Assembly: GCA_029931535.1 (NCBI GenBank)
Contig: JAQPZY010001423.1
Coordinates: forward strand, 372,001 to 436,000
DNA from: Margaritifera margaritifera
Lineage: Eukaryota > Mollusca > Bivalvia > Unionida > Margaritiferidae
Direction of reading: 5' to 3'
DNA: 64,000 nucleotides
Shown here piece by piece: positions 1 through 11,932 of this stretch (position 1 is the first letter of the stretch; the number at the start of each line of letters is the position of its first letter). The notes beneath the pieces were generated by a model that saw nothing but the letters and a program-made list of their open reading frames with translations, ran no database searches and was not told the DNA's origin. The position numbers were made by a program, and so were the translations under genes.

Positions 1-1000
1 TTACATAATCATAGCAGCATAAAAACTAGGCACCTGTAACCCAACTTTTACCCATGGAGGGTAGTATCCTCCAAGATGAATATACCCATAACATTTCGTG
101 GCTGTGCATACATACAACTGTGTTCAAGAAAGAAACTGAGCAAAATGCAAAAACTTAATGTAACTGCTGGAGTGTGAAAATTAGGTTACAGTGACCTACA
201 TTTTCCTACAATGAGTAGTATGCTCTAAGATGAATACACCCATTAAATTCATGACTGTACATACAATGATATCAGATACTGGGCTAAATGCCCAGAAAAC
301 GACACCACAACAATAATGCTATCTGAAATGTGATCCACATTTTTCACAGGTGACACAAAATGGAGTGGGGATTTCTGACAGTTTATATGTGCAGGAAATT
401 ATTAACATATTTTTTTTAATTAACATCAAGTTATTTATTAAGTGAAAATGGTAACAAGCTGAAACATGTACTTTCTTGTAACAGTCTAACACAGGAAGTA
501 ACAAATATATCAGTCAAATTTGCCAGACCTTAAGCTATGTGTGAAACAGTAGAGTAAACCCCACATTATGCACATGTCCACAAAATATCAGAAAACTTCA
601 AACATATTCGTTTCTGCTGTGTTACAACCAAAAATGACTGAAGTTGTGAAAACAGAGATCATGTTGTCCCTTCAATGACTAAAAGTGGTAAATGATGGAT
701 TTTTGTACAATTATAACAAACTGTCCAAGTTCATCTGGTGTAAAATATAATCCAAACTTCCTCTAATGCAAATGAGTGAATGGTAAAATCCAACTCCCAT
801 GACCTGAGATAAATAAAATCTGCATTGGGGTTGGCAGCGAGACAAGGAAATCTCAGTCAAGGTGGTGGTTACATTATTTGTCTTCTGCAAGTCTTGTAAG
901 AAGACAAATATTTTACTCACCCATTCATTCTCCAATGAAAACAGAACAATAGTGTCTGCAAAACACATATGCCCACCACTACAAACAAAAATTTAAGTCC
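1..1000 (+). repeat. Dispersed repeat family 5 (GGTCACAGTGACC type), left edge of window
   Basis: Units with TTAGGTTACAGTGACCTACA and CCAAGATGAATATACCCAT at a spacing near 155 bp, diverging after about 700. The array continues beyond the left edge. No gene is visible in it; a last Mis18 exon could be hidden here or further left. Confidence 0.55.
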
Positions 1001-1164
1001 AAAAGTTGAAAAACTTGTAAAAACTTGAAAAATGGCTACAAAGGCATGAAAATCTAAATAGTCATCTACATATGTCTACCAAATTTCATTGTCTGCCTCA
1101 AGTGGTTTTTGTTTAATCATGCTAACAACTTTTTTTGTCAAAAATGTCAAAGTTAAAAAGTTTT

Positions 1165-3285
1165 TGAAAAGAGACACAAGAGGGCTGATATCACTCACCT
1201 TGCTTACATAATCTAACAGTTGACAATTTCACTAAGCAGGCCTATGTAGTATTATAGGCACACATCCTATGTAAACTATCACCCAAACTTTATATAATGT
1301 TGATTTTTTTTTTTTTACCTGTGTTACTATATCCTGAACAAAATTCCTCAAGATAAAGGCATAACTAATATGCACAGTCTCTTGCTCATAATCAAAGTCA
1401 CCCAAGATCTTCATTAATAAACCCATTTACAAGTTTTATAGAAACTGGATGAGAAATATAGTCTCAAGATCTAGAGAGGTAACAAGCTCAACCAATCAGA
1501 TGCAAGGTATCTGATTAATATGTGCAGATCTCACTTATAATAGAAGCTGTCTGCTTATTTCCAAAGGTGAAGCAAAATCAGACTGGAATTCAGCTCCAGA
1601 GCGGTAACAAGCTCAGACAATCAGATACAAGATTACCTAATCAATATGTGAAGATCATAATAAAACTCATCCAACATTTTGATAATATAATACAATTTAA
1701 CAAGTTTGATCAAAATCTGATCAGAAATATAGTTGCTAGATTGGTGACAAGCTCAGCTAATCACATGTAGATGCAAAGGTCACATCATTAATATGCACAA
1801 ATTTCACTCATAATCATATTCAACCAAGATTTGGACAAGTAAACAGGCCTATGAAAAGTGGTAACAAAAAATCTCCATATCAGATGCAAGATCACCCAAT
1901 AAACATGCATAGGTTTTGCAGATAATAAAAATCATCCAACATCTTGATGATATTAGCCCATTTACCCAAGTTTAATTAAAACTGGATCAGAAATGCAGCC
2001 TCTCAACTTGTAAGAAGCTCAGCCAATCATATGTAAGATCACCTCATTACTATGCATAGATCATGCTCATAATAAAACAATTATATATCTTGATGATATA
2101 AGCCTTTTTAACAAGTTTTATAAAAATTTGATCAGAAATAGTTGCTAAAGTGTTGAAAATCTCAATGAATCCGATGCAAAATCACCTCATTATGTCCATG
2201 GTTCTTGCTCATAACTGTACTGATACAAGATCTTAATGATTTAAGCCTATTTACCAAATTTGATCAAAACTGGATCAGGAGTGAAAGCAAGCCCAGCCAA
2301 TCACATTTAAGATCACCTCATGAATATGCATTACTCTCACCATTGCAGAACCCATGCAAAATCTTGATTACATGACCCTATATTTGAAGTTTGATTTAAA
2401 TCAGACACAAAAAAAGGCTTCAAGAGTGGCTATCAGCTCAGCCAATCAGATGCAAGATTACATTATTATTATCCATAGATCTTGGTCGTTATTGAAACTA
2501 TACAAGACATTGATGATATAAGCCCATATTTCAAGTCTGATCAAAATCAGATCAGAAATATATACTCCAAAATGGCAACAAGCTCAGCCAATCGGATGCA
2601 TGATCACTTCATTAATATGTGTGCATCTCGCTCATTATTGAACTTGTCCAAGATCTTGATGATAAAAGCATATATTCCAAGTCTGATCAAAATCGGATCA
2701 GAAATAAGGCCTCCAGAGTGGAAACAAGCTAAGCCAATCAGATGCAGGATCACCTCATTAGTATGCATGGATCTCAATTATTATCAAATTTGTTCAAAAT
2801 CTTGATGACATAAGCATATACTGGTATTCCAAGTTTGATCAAATTGGATCAGAAATATGGACTCCAGAGTAGTAACTAGGGCAGCTAATCAGATGCAAGA
2901 TTACCTCATTATTATACATAGATCTCACTCTTTATGAAATATATCCAAGATCTTAATGATATAAGCCCATAATTCACAGTTTGATCAGAATTCGATCAGA
3001 AATATGGACTCCAGAATGGTAACAACCTCAGCAAATCAACTGCAAGATCACCTCATTAGTATGAGTGGATTTCGCTCATTATAAAACTTGTGCAAGATTT
3101 TTATGATTTAAACCCATATTCTAAGTTTTATTGAAATCAGATCACAAATATAAACTCCAGAGTGGAAAGAAGCAATTGTTGACATATGACGCACAATGGA
3201 GAACACATGGCACACAATAGATGCAGGGCTACAACATAAGCTGACTCTGCCTTATGGCCAGGTGAGGTAAAAAATGTGTAAAAAA
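1165..3285 (+). repeat. Tandem-core repeat family 1, copy A (about 147-bp units)
   Basis: Left end GAGGGCTGATATCACTCACC, then about a dozen diverged units carrying GCCAATCAGATGCAAGATCA, a cap such as ATATGCATGGATCT, and AGTTTGATCAAAATCNGATC. Phase points at 2,441, 2,587, 2,733, 2,884 and 3,031 give a period of 146-151 bp. The right end is CATAAGCTGACTCTGCCTTA followed by TGGCCAGGTGAGG. Small open frames inside (for example 2,482-2,805) are by-products of the repeat. Confidence 0.85.
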
Positions 3286-3493
3286 TTTCTGAAATGCAGT
3301 GTTTTCCCCATCTAGCTTTCCAAGAAAAGGGGCCTTTGGACCTTCCTAAGCAGGTCAAATTTATGGGACCCTTCTCACTTCACGGACCCTGCCTGTTATT
3401 TCATCATTTACCATGAATATTACAGAATGGCAAAGCCTATTAATGGACTAGTAAAAGATCTAGAAGCTTGAGAATGCTGAATATCTTTCCTAC

Positions 3494-3596
3494 CTTGTGA
3501 ATGTGTTGCTGCATAGATATCGGAGAGGAAAGGGACACAATATCTGAAAGATCCAAAGGATCTCTAGCACTCTGTTTAGTACTACCAACCTGGTAA
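3494..3596 (-). CDS. MIS18A: Mis18 kinetochore protein, coding exon 4 (C-terminal region)
   Basis: A 103-nt exon between acceptor TTTCACAG and donor AAG/GTAGGA, in phase 0 at its 3' end. It completes the Ser of exon 3 and gives (S)YQVGSTKQSARDPLDLSD followed by IVSLSSPISMQQHIHK. The S-Y-x-x-GS motif is what follows the zinc domain in MIS18A. The SMQQHIHK end corresponds to the start of the C-terminal helix used for oligomerisation. No stop codon occurs before the donor, so at least one more exon is needed; none was recognised between 1 and 3,493. The recovered protein is 166 residues, against about 230 for the human protein, so a C-terminal piece is missing from view. Confidence 0.85.
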
Positions 3597-3599
3597 CTG

Positions 3600-4200
3600 T
3601 GAAAGAAAAAGAAAAACAATTAAAAAAAAATCCTTTGAATAATTAATCGTCTATGGTCTCATCATCATAACATCATCCCCAACTAAATCTTCCAAAGTGA
3701 TGTGGACCAAATTACACTACTATTTTGGATTAAGTGTAGTGTTTATCTATGCTGACAGATTGCATCACCTTCCTACAATACCAACAGTTCATTTATAGAC
3801 TATAATCTGCTTTTGAAACTAGCTATAATAAATAAACTGCACTTAAGAGTCATCTCCTATTGCAGAGACGACCTGTATACTGTTCCAAATTTAAGTCAAA
3901 ATGGCACCATGAAGCAGACAGTAGGTGTCTTTAGGCAAGTCACTTCTTGACATGAGATCTTCTTGCCCCAACATGAAGAACATTGTTCTCAGGTAAAGAA
4001 CTCATACCATCTCTGAAGCGGAAGTGGATGAGAACAAAGATGGCAGAACATGCTGAGTGCAATGCGCCATGTTTGTTGTTCTGAGATTAACTTTAATACC
4101 AGCTGTTAGGGCATGCACACCATGAAGCATCAGAGAATACATACTTGGCATTTTGGCAACAATCATAAAACAGGTCACCCGATGACAACCAGTATATCTC
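3600..4200. other. Intronic DNA of Mis18, no gene seen
   Basis: AT-rich sequence between Mis18 exon 4 and the LINE B remnant. From about 3,900 there are phrases such as AGGCAAGTCACTTCTTGAC that may belong to an eroded retroposon. Nothing codes. Confidence 0.5.
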
Positions 4201-5290
4201 CATGTAGATTCTATGAATAGCCTAGATTGACCTAAAAGCTGTGTTTTACCTCGGTCAATTGAGCCACCCTCTGGCTTCTACTCAAGAGCATAGAACTCCC
4301 TGACAAGGTCATCAACCTAATGTAAGCCCTTTATACCAACACCATCAGCTGTGTTTGAGTAGATGGTGAATGTCTGCAATGGTTACATATCAACAGCGGT
4401 GTTCAACAGGGATGTACCATTGCCTCAAATGTTTTCCTACAACCAATGGACTGGACCTGATTATGCTGACAATGTTGCTCTTCTGAGTTGCTACAGATCT
4501 TACTGCTCAGCCTGAACATCATGCAGGAGGAAGCAAAAACTTTCGGCTTTGAGATCAACTGAAGTAAGACTAAAATTCAAATGACCAGTCCACAAGGCAT
4601 CACGTCAGCAAAAACAACACAGGGGTAGGAGGTTAAGATACTAGATTTGTTTATATATCTTTTCTGCTCACTCTACAGCTCAGGTAGCAGTGAATCAGAG
4701 ATCAGGCGCCGCATCAAAATCGCTCATGACTGCTTGAAAACCATGGATAGATACATCTTGCACTCAAAGATAAGCCTTGTTACAAAGATCAGGCTATATA
4801 ATGAATAGATTCTACCAGTCTTGCTGTATGGTGAACACTTATAGACACTTTGACTAAAAATCTTAATGCCTTTGATCAATGGTGCCTCCATAGCATCCTC
4901 CACATCACACACATCCAACATATCACGAATACAAATATCATTGACAGAACAAAACTGCTGGTCACAGATACCATCAGGTTTAGACACTTGCAGCTCTTTG
5001 GCCACATTGCTAGAGCACCACCTGATATGGATAAGAACCATGCACTTAAAGCTGCAATTGGAAAACTAATGCAGGGGTGGAAGCACCCAGTGGGAAGACC
5101 GACAAGCAGCTGGCTCCAACTGGTAGAGCTGGACCTCAGCAAGTTCAACCTTAGACTGCACACCGGACGGAATAGGCACAAGATTGCATCTACTGGTGCC
5201 GACGCACATCTACAACAAAGCTGCCTCAGGTGGCATGCTAATGACAACAACAAAATACCAATGTTCAGAGATATTTTTTCCAACAAAGGA
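4200..5290 (+). mobile_element. LINE B: 3' part of a non-LTR retrotransposon reverse transcriptase (decayed)
   Basis: Plus-strand remnant. Blocks visible across frameshifts: LLKSIELPDKVINL, then GVQQGCTIASNVF, then YADNVALLS (a changed YADD), then KTKIQMTSPQG, SSESEIRRRIKIAHDCLK and a C-terminal part AFDQWCLHSILHI, RHLQLFGHIARAP and GRPTSSWLQLVELDL (4,860-5,160). The C-terminal L-x-GHIARAP and GRP-xxxW motifs are typical of a large group of invertebrate LINE ORF2 proteins. The 5' part with the endonuclease is absent. The clade is not decided here. Confidence 0.75.
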
Positions 5291-5299
5291 GAAACACCT

Positions 5300-6140
5300 T
5301 ACACCAATAATTATAGCTTGCTCACTTGCATTTTCTTGTTTTGATCTAAAATTATACAATGTTCAAAACTACCAGATGGAGCTCAGTATCCAAGATCAAA
5401 ATCTCTCTCTCTCTCTCTTTCTAGTGTTATATGGCTTATTTAGTTTACTTATTTATAGGAAATATGTGTAGCTATCTATGATACTGTGCTGTGGATCACT
5501 ATCGATACTAAAATGTTAATTTGTTCATATTTCTTACCCAAAGAAACCTGCGTAGTGCCTTGCACAGTAACTGACCCTGCCAACCATATCCAATTGTCTC
5601 AGCTCTAAATAACCCTTAAGGTTGTAGTAGCCCACTAGAAGACCAAGATTTGTATGGGGGCCCCCAAAACCTGAAAATATCAGTGATTTCCTGGGGGGAG
5701 GGGGGCATGTGTGTCTAAATCACCAGTCCAACCCCACCTTGAATTCATGTATTGCTATGGAACACTTGTTGATTCCACAAATGAAATTTTAAAAACCCTC
5801 TTCCGATCCAATATCCCAGATTATTGTATGTACCTTTTACACAAAGTTTTAGTGAAAATAAGCCTGTCTTCAAAAATTATGCACTTCTTTCTAGTATTCT
5901 CTCTCAATGTAATCGGATGATTTGGTAAACTGTATTTTCAACTGACTTTTAGCTATTTTCAAGATGTTGAAACTACATGCATCACTCGTTTAGCCCCTGA
6001 CTTTAATCTTTCTCTTTCACTATTTGTTCCCTCCTTTTCTGTTATACATGCAGTTTAATTTTACATCTTTTCCCAATCATGGTTAATTTAAAATAATGAA
6101 ATTCACTTTTAGCTGTATCTCAGTATCCTGCAGTGCAACT
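5300..6140. other. Intronic DNA of Mis18, no gene seen
   Basis: Between LINE B and LINE C. Contains a (CT)n run at 5,401 and a G-rich patch at 5,654-5,706; no coding or repeat structure is otherwise visible. Confidence 0.5.
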
Positions 6141-6141
6141 T

Positions 6142-6744
6142 TTAACAACCACTCACAACCCATTCTCTCCCTCTCTCCAGGTTGTGTACTGAACCTATGT
6201 TTGTTTTTTTTAATGTTGATGCATCTGCTTCAGACTGACATACTTGTGAAGTGAACAAAGTGTGAAAGCAATTTTTAAACAAAAGTCCCTCAAATCGACT
6301 GACGTCAGATATGCACCTCTCTATGCCTTGGATGGTAGCATCAGCTTCAGTTGGGTGATTATATTTGTATATTTGGGTGTCATCAGCATACAACTGACGA
6401 GACACCGGATGACGATCTATAACACTTGAGAGGGACTGAGTGTATGGAATGAAGAGAATGGGTCCAAGAACAGAACCCTGTGGAACACCAAAGCATAGAT
6501 CAACTGGGCTGGAATGTGTTCCAATTATGGACACAATTTGTGTCCGGTTGACAAAGTAGGGGTTGAACCATAGTAAGGCTGTATCATGAATGCCAAATAC
6601 ATGTTGGAGACAGTGAAGTAATATATCATGGTCTAATGTGTCAAATGCTGCAGACAACTCAAGGAGGGTGAGGATTGTAATCTTACCACTAGTGACAAGA
6701 AGATTTTTAAGACAGTTGTTGTGGCAGCCATATTGGATGTGCAA
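6142..6744 (-). mobile_element. LINE C: reverse transcriptase fragment
   Basis: An open frame of 200 codons on the minus strand containing LLELSAAFDTLDHDILLHCL, then GVPQGSVLGPILF and LYADDTQIY with an intact YADD. These are palm-domain motifs of a CR1/L2/Rex-type reverse transcriptase. The fragment lacks fingers and C-terminal domain; its upstream end abuts tandem repeat family 2 at about 6,720. Most of the frame is still open, so it is younger than LINE A or was lost in one event. Confidence 0.85.
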
Positions 6745-7345
6745 CTGGTACCATTTTCATTTAGGATCAACTAGGTATCACAAGAAGTCTATTGGTGAAA
6801 ACCCCATGTTGATATGACCATCCATTCATGAGGAGTATCAATAACAAGATTTTCATATTGGACGTCAGATCAGTATCATTTTTATTTAGGACAAGCTAGA
6901 CATCATAAGAAGTCTTTTAGTGAAAACCTTATGTTGATATGACCATCCGTGCAGAAGATGTAGCAATAACAAGATTTTCAAGATGGCCACTCTGGCAGCC
7001 ATATTAGACGTCAGATTGGTACCATTTTCATTTAGGACCAGCTAGACATCATAAGAAGTCTTTTAGGGAAAACACCATATTGATATGACCATCCAATCAG
7101 GAGGAGTAGCAATAACAAGATTTTCAAGATGGCTGCTGTGGTGGCCATATTGGATATCAGATCTGCACCATTTTCATTTGAGACCAACAAGACCATGGAA
7201 TGAATGTGTGTGTAAAACTTCATGACAATCCTTCAGGTAGTTTAGGAGGAGTAGCAATAACCAACTTGCGCTAACGGATGATTTACGATGGAAGAAAGAC
7301 CATCCCATAAGCTCGTCTGGTCTAAGACCAGTAGAGTTTTAAAAA
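6718..7345 (+). repeat. Tandem-core repeat family 2, copy with right-end hairpin
   Basis: Units carry ATTTTCAAGATGGCCACTCT, GCAGCCATATTGGA and CACCATTTTCATTTAGGACC; the period is 146 bp (6,975 to 7,121). The right end has GAATGAATGTGTGTG, then CCCATAAGCTCGTCTGGTC, TAA, GACCAG, a 6-bp stem. CATAAGCT followed by a hairpin is shared with family 1. Confidence 0.82.
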
Positions 7346-7349
7346 ACTA

Positions 7350-8260
7350 CAGTCAAACCTGTCCTAACGGTCACCTTTCAAACCTGTCCTAATGGTCACC
7401 TTTACTCAGCGGTCACCTGTTCACAATGGTCATTCTAATTTCCCCCCGGCAAATTTCCTATATAAATGTTTTCTATGTAATGGTCACCTGCCTTCCATGG
7501 TCAGCAGCCAACTGTTTCCTATCCAAACAATGGTTTCTCCCTGCCTTAAGCGGTCACTGGAGTGTATGTACAGTGATCGCTCAGTGTATGCAAACTTAAT
7601 TTTTGCTTCATGAAGAAGGTATTGTTTAGATAAAGGAATATGTGAATCTATGTGCAACCATTTCTTATCTCGCTTGTACTCGTAACTAAAATCACGTTGA
7701 CAGTGTAACTCAAAGATGTCAATATGTCAAATTCAAAAGCAAGGCAGTTTTTATCATTAGGGTAGAGGGTCGTAGCAATTAATTCGCTGGATGGTGGGAA
7801 AAGTAGTTGTGCTATTGCAGCAGAAATGTTCCAGTGTGACAGGTATCATCACCTATTTACCTGTGAATTAAAGCTACCTCTGAAGAAAAAGTTCGCCTAT
7901 GAGAAGAGATATGAGTTACATCCCTTTTCATTAGGATCATGGGACATTCAATATTTAAAACTTGTCTGTAACGTCAGGCAAAGTTATGGTTCATGGGTCA
8001 CAAAAAATAGCAATATATGGCTTCTTTGGACGTCATATTCATCACAGGCTTCTCACATAAGCCGACTGTCTTTTGATCTCGGCAAGTTGAGGAACTGGCT
8101 TATCCAGATATTAGTTTTAAAGAGTGAACAGCTGTTTCCAAGTGAAAATTATACAAGCTGGCTGACGAAAGAGTCAGTCCTCTGTTTTACAGTCATATAT
8201 GCAAGCTTTAAATCAGTAGTGAAATTATTGTTTTGTCATGGTGCACAAAACAAACTATGA
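7350..8260 (+). mobile_element. Tigger/pogo-like DNA transposon, left end with transposase start (decayed)
   Basis: Starts TA-CAGTCAAACCTGTCCTAACG at 7,350 and repeats the theme AACGGTCACC / AATGGTCACC / AGCGGTCACC down to about 7,560, the usual subterminal pattern of invertebrate Tigger elements. A frame from ATG 7,724 to 8,260 has a single stop (TAG, 7,763). It begins MSNSKARQFLSL, then RVVAINSLDGGKSSCAIAAE, which fits the N-terminal helix-turn-helix of pogo transposases. The rest of the 144-residue open stretch does not match clearly. No right TIR was found, so this is a truncated copy. It lies directly behind the right end of a family 2 repeat. Confidence 0.6.
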
Positions 8261-8418
8261 TTGGTAATTATTTTAAGTAAATGATGATTTAATTGATAGG
8301 ATGGAATAAAGTGATCAGAATGCAGTAATCTTGTGTGGAACATAACTTTGGGCGACAACAACATATACACGTATTTTATGATTTTGTTGAATAGTGCACA
8401 TTAAACAATATTGATAAC

Positions 8419-8419
<1 letters not shown>

Positions 8420-8459
<40 letters not shown>
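8420..8459 (+). repeat. (AAT)n microsatellite
   Basis: About 13 AAT units, uninterrupted until AACAAG. May be the tail of a lost retroposon, since (ATT)/(AAT) tails end two other elements here. Confidence 0.9.
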
Positions 8460-8461
<2 letters not shown>

Positions 8462-8724
8462 GAATGGTATTTGTTCAAAAACAAATTTTAAAAGGTGAAC
8501 CTGTGTACAACTGTAGTGTGAGATCTTTTCAAAGAGGTTGTGAAACACATCACTGACATTTTCAAAATAGTTTTAAAATACAAAAATTACACAAACTTCA
8601 ACAGAAATAAGTGCATCATGATGCTTCAGTCAATACGCAGTATAACTTAAATTCACAAATCATTGCCATTATGTCAATGTTATCTAAAATTTCATTTGGA
8701 ACAATAAAAAATGTGTCCATTAAT

Positions 8725-9112
8725 TTATAAGGGCAAACAATGTTGATAAATCAGTGCCCCACCTTGCACTCACTCCATCTCTCTCAATGAAACTCTTTAG
8801 CACATGCTTTCTGGGGTCATGAACAGTAAACCACTCCCACTTTATTGGCAGCCATTCCACTCAGCAGTGATCATTGGATGCGACTGTGAGAAAGTATGGG
8901 GTGCAGAGCGATTCTCTGCGAAAAGCTGCAGCAACTTCATCAGGATACATGGGGAAATGGTTGAGTGACTTTTTCTTAATCCTCTCCGCCCACACCATGA
9001 TGCGTGGAGAAATTAAAAATTGCATGAGCTGCACTGAGGTGAATATGTTAGACAAGAGACCATGGAAATGTCTAAGCATAATTGCAATCTCATTTGTAGT
9101 GACTTTACATCT
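8725..9112 (-). pseudogene. Unrecognised open stretch next to family 4, one in-frame stop
   Basis: The minus strand has a frame of about 128 codons broken once by TGA (at 8,861-8,863). It reads CKVTTNEIAIMLRHFHGLLS, then VWAERIKKKSLNHFPMYPDE and, after the stop, VEWLPIKWEWFTVHDPRK and LKSFIERDGVSARWG. The composition is protein-like (charged and aromatic residues evenly spread) and G/C content is higher than around it. An acceptor-like TTATTTAGCAG precedes it. I do not recognise the family. It could be a decayed gene fragment captured by, or lying beside, the family 4 repeat, which begins right after it. Confidence 0.35.
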
Positions 9113-11560
9113 GCTAAATAATGATGCAGAATGCTGATAATCAACTTCAACCAATGTCGTATCAATACTAAGTTGTCTACCAGATTTTATTCAAATCCAA
9201 TTATAAATAAAGGAGCTGTGCTGAAATTAAAGTGGGTGGGTTCATCCATCAAGGGCTATAACTCAGCTAAATGATGTTGTAAAATGCTGACAATCAAACT
9301 TGGCCGAGGCACCATCAATATCAAGCTGCCAATAAAATGCTGACATTCACACTCAGGTGAGGCACTATCAATATCAAGCTGCCAATAAAATTTGGTTGAA
9401 ATTCAAATATAATTAATGGAGTTTTTGTGAGGAAATGAAAGCTGATGGGTCTGACAATCAAGGGCTTTAACTCCACTAAATGATGCAAAACACTGACAAT
9501 CGATCTCATACAAAGTCTAATGAAAATCAAGCTGTATACCAAATTTAATTAAAATCCAACACTGTAATATCATTTATTTCCGTGAGTCTCAATTTTCGTG
9601 GTTTTGTAAAAAAAAAAGAAGATATTTTCGTCTGTACTTAAATTTGTGGTCGCTTCAATGGTTAAAACAATACTACCACTTTTATGGGCACAAATCAAAC
9701 ACCTGTCAAGAAAAATCACGTACACTCAGCATCAAAGGGAGCCAACGCAGCCAACAACTCTAAGCTAATCGGTTATTAAAGTAGATGTGTTTAGAGCCCA
9801 TCAAAGTACAGAGATGCTAACTAAATTGAAAAACAATGGAATCACTCCTTTGTTTGAGCCTGCCTCATGTACGAACTGACTTCAACCACTAGACTTTTAC
9901 TTAAAAACCTCGTCAATCAAGCCAATCGATGCTGAATGGATAATTGTGGCTCACGCGAAAATGTGTGAAGAAAATGAACCTAATTATCTGTGGCTTTGAG
10001 AATGCTGGACTTCTTTAATTCAACAATTTCATGATTATTTACCCAACAAACATTTGTGTACCAACAGACTTGGTTGACGCGATGCCGATTCAGCAGTTTT
10101 GTCAGAAAATCAGTGAAGTGTGAGCTTCAATACTCTGCGGTAATTGGTGTATACAGGGTTTCATTAGTAATTGTGCTTCAAGCAAAAGTTCTAGTATTTT
10201 AGTCATGTTGTTCATTGGAATTAAGCATGAATGGATAAAACCACAGGGGCTCGTATTGTTGCTTACAATTTACCATATAGTACATGTATGATTGATAGAT
10301 AAATTGTACAAGCCCCTGTGGATAAAATGAGAAATGCTTTCACAAGTATTTAAATTTTTCGACAATAGATTCACTTGAATGAAGAATCAATTTGAATAAG
10401 TATCAAATCTAATTTTCATTTATAGCATAATTTCTTATTCCTTCTTTCATTTTCAGTAATAACAGTGTTTGAATACCTTATGCATTTTTCTCATTTCTCG
10501 CTATTCTTATCTCACAACATATCGATTTAAGGCAGTGAGTGAAAATTACAGCTACTGGATACTGTATATTTTTGTGTGTAATGAAACAATATAAAATGCT
10601 TTATTATTCTTTTTTACAGGGTTAGAATAAAACAAACACGTGTAAAAGCTATTCATTTTTACCAGATTACAGAAATGAGATTGATTTATCAAATAGCTTT
10701 GTTGATCTCTAGGAATGAAGCACAGTTCAAGAAAATGAGGAGGTGACAGGGGCTTCTTTATCATATGTGGCTAATTTTTCGTTGGGTCCTTAAATTTGTG
10801 GTTCAGGGCAATAACAAAATCCACGAAAATTGATGATACTACAGTAATAATTAAGGGTGTTACTGTGAAGCAAGAGAAGTGGATGGGTATGACAATCAAT
10901 CTATAACTCCACTAAATGACCATGCAGAACACTTGACAATCGAAGCCAACCAAAGTCTCATCACTATAGAGCTGCATACCAAAATCTGATGAAATTCAAT
11001 AATAATTAAGGGTGTTATTGTGCTGAAATGAAAGTGGGTGGATCTGACAATCAGGGACTATAACTCTGTTAAATCATGACACATAACAGTGTTAATCAAA
11101 CTCTGCCATGGTCTCATCAATATAAAACTGTACACCAAAAATTTGGTTAAAATCAAAATAATAATTAAGGGAGTTATTGTGCGGAAATGAATGTAGGTGG
11201 ATCTGATAATCAGGGGCTGTAACTCTGCAAATCGAATACACAGAATGCTGACCACTGAAGTCAGACAAGTTCTCGGCAATATCAAGATGCATACTAAATT
11301 TGGCTGAAATCTAATAATAATTAAAGGAGTTACTGTCCAGAAATGAAAGTGGGTGGATAGGACAATCATAAACTATAACAGCTAAACAATGAAAAAAAAA
11401 AAGACAACTGAAGTCAGCCAAGGTCTCATAAATTTCAAGCTGAGTATCAAATTTGGTTGAAATCCAATTAAGGGAGTTACTGTGTGGAAACAAAAGTGGG
11501 ACAGACAGAAGGAAGATGGACAGGACTTACAGACATGTCCAATATCCCTCATTTTCTACA
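9113..11560 (+). repeat. Tandem-core repeat family 4 (about 155-bp units)
   Basis: Units carry ATCTGACAATCAGGGACTAT then AACTC, CATCAATATCAAGCTG, and TAATTAAGGGAGTTACTGTG. Phase points near 10,885, 11,040 and 11,200 give about 155 bp. The right end (11,490-11,560) reads GGGACAGACAGAAGGAAGAT then AGACATGTCC. The 1.29-kb TIR element at 9,561 lies inside one unit. Confidence 0.82.
9561..10845. mobile_element. 1.29-kb TIR element with TTTTCGTGG ends, nested in repeat family 4
   Basis: Left end ACTGTAATATCATTTATTTC with AATTTTCGTGG close behind; right end, read inward, ACTGTAGTATCATCAATTTT then CGTGGATTTTG. The left and right flanks are halves of one family 4 unit (AAATCCAA ... TAATTAAGGGTGTTA), so the element split a repeat unit. 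No transposase frame is visible. Near 10,242-10,308 is an inner imperfect hairpin (CCACAGGGGCT / AGCCCCTGTGG) flanked on both sides by TGGATAAAA, possibly a smaller nested insertion. Confidence 0.75.
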
Positions 11561-11809
11561 AAAAGTGGGAAACAGTGAATTCATAGTATAGACTACTTTT
11601 ATTAATCTGATGCAAACTAACATTGCTACAAAGATGAATCAACATTATTGTTGGATAAACACTGAATTCTGTATGACTTTTAAAAACAAATTAATCAATT
11701 CGAAATTTTATGTGAAAGAAAAATCTGATAAAAGACAAATGAGAACTGACTTCACATACAAAGACCCATAACCCATAATTGATTAATTACAGTGTGGCTG
11801 CATACATAC

Positions 11810-11932
11810 CTGCTGAGTTTGTCCACATTAAAGGTGAAGAGACCTCTCAAAGCATCCAAGTTTGGTGGAGATGCCAGATATTTCTTCCCTAATTCTTCTT
11901 TGCATACCACACAAAGTAAGTTGTTGTATGTG
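11810..11932 (-). CDS. MIS18A: Mis18 kinetochore protein, coding exon 3
   Basis: A 123-nt exon with acceptor TTTTCCAG and donor CAG/GTATGT. It encodes 40 whole residues: TYNNLLCVVCKEELGKKY, then LASPPNLDALRGLFTFNVDKLS without a break. This holds the second CxxC of the zinc domain (CVVC), the following LG..Y, and the NLD..R..F strand that ends the Mis18/Yippee fold. It begins with the third base of a Ser codon opened by exon 2 and ends with two bases of a Ser codon completed by exon 4. The exon sits just left of a 2.4-kb tandem-core repeat block inside the intron. Confidence 0.9.

Noticed and set aside
711..968. Possible last Mis18 exon on the minus strand with a good GTGAGT donor at 918
   Set aside because: In the required phase it hits stops quickly and shows no helix-like sequence; it also lies in a repeat-like region.
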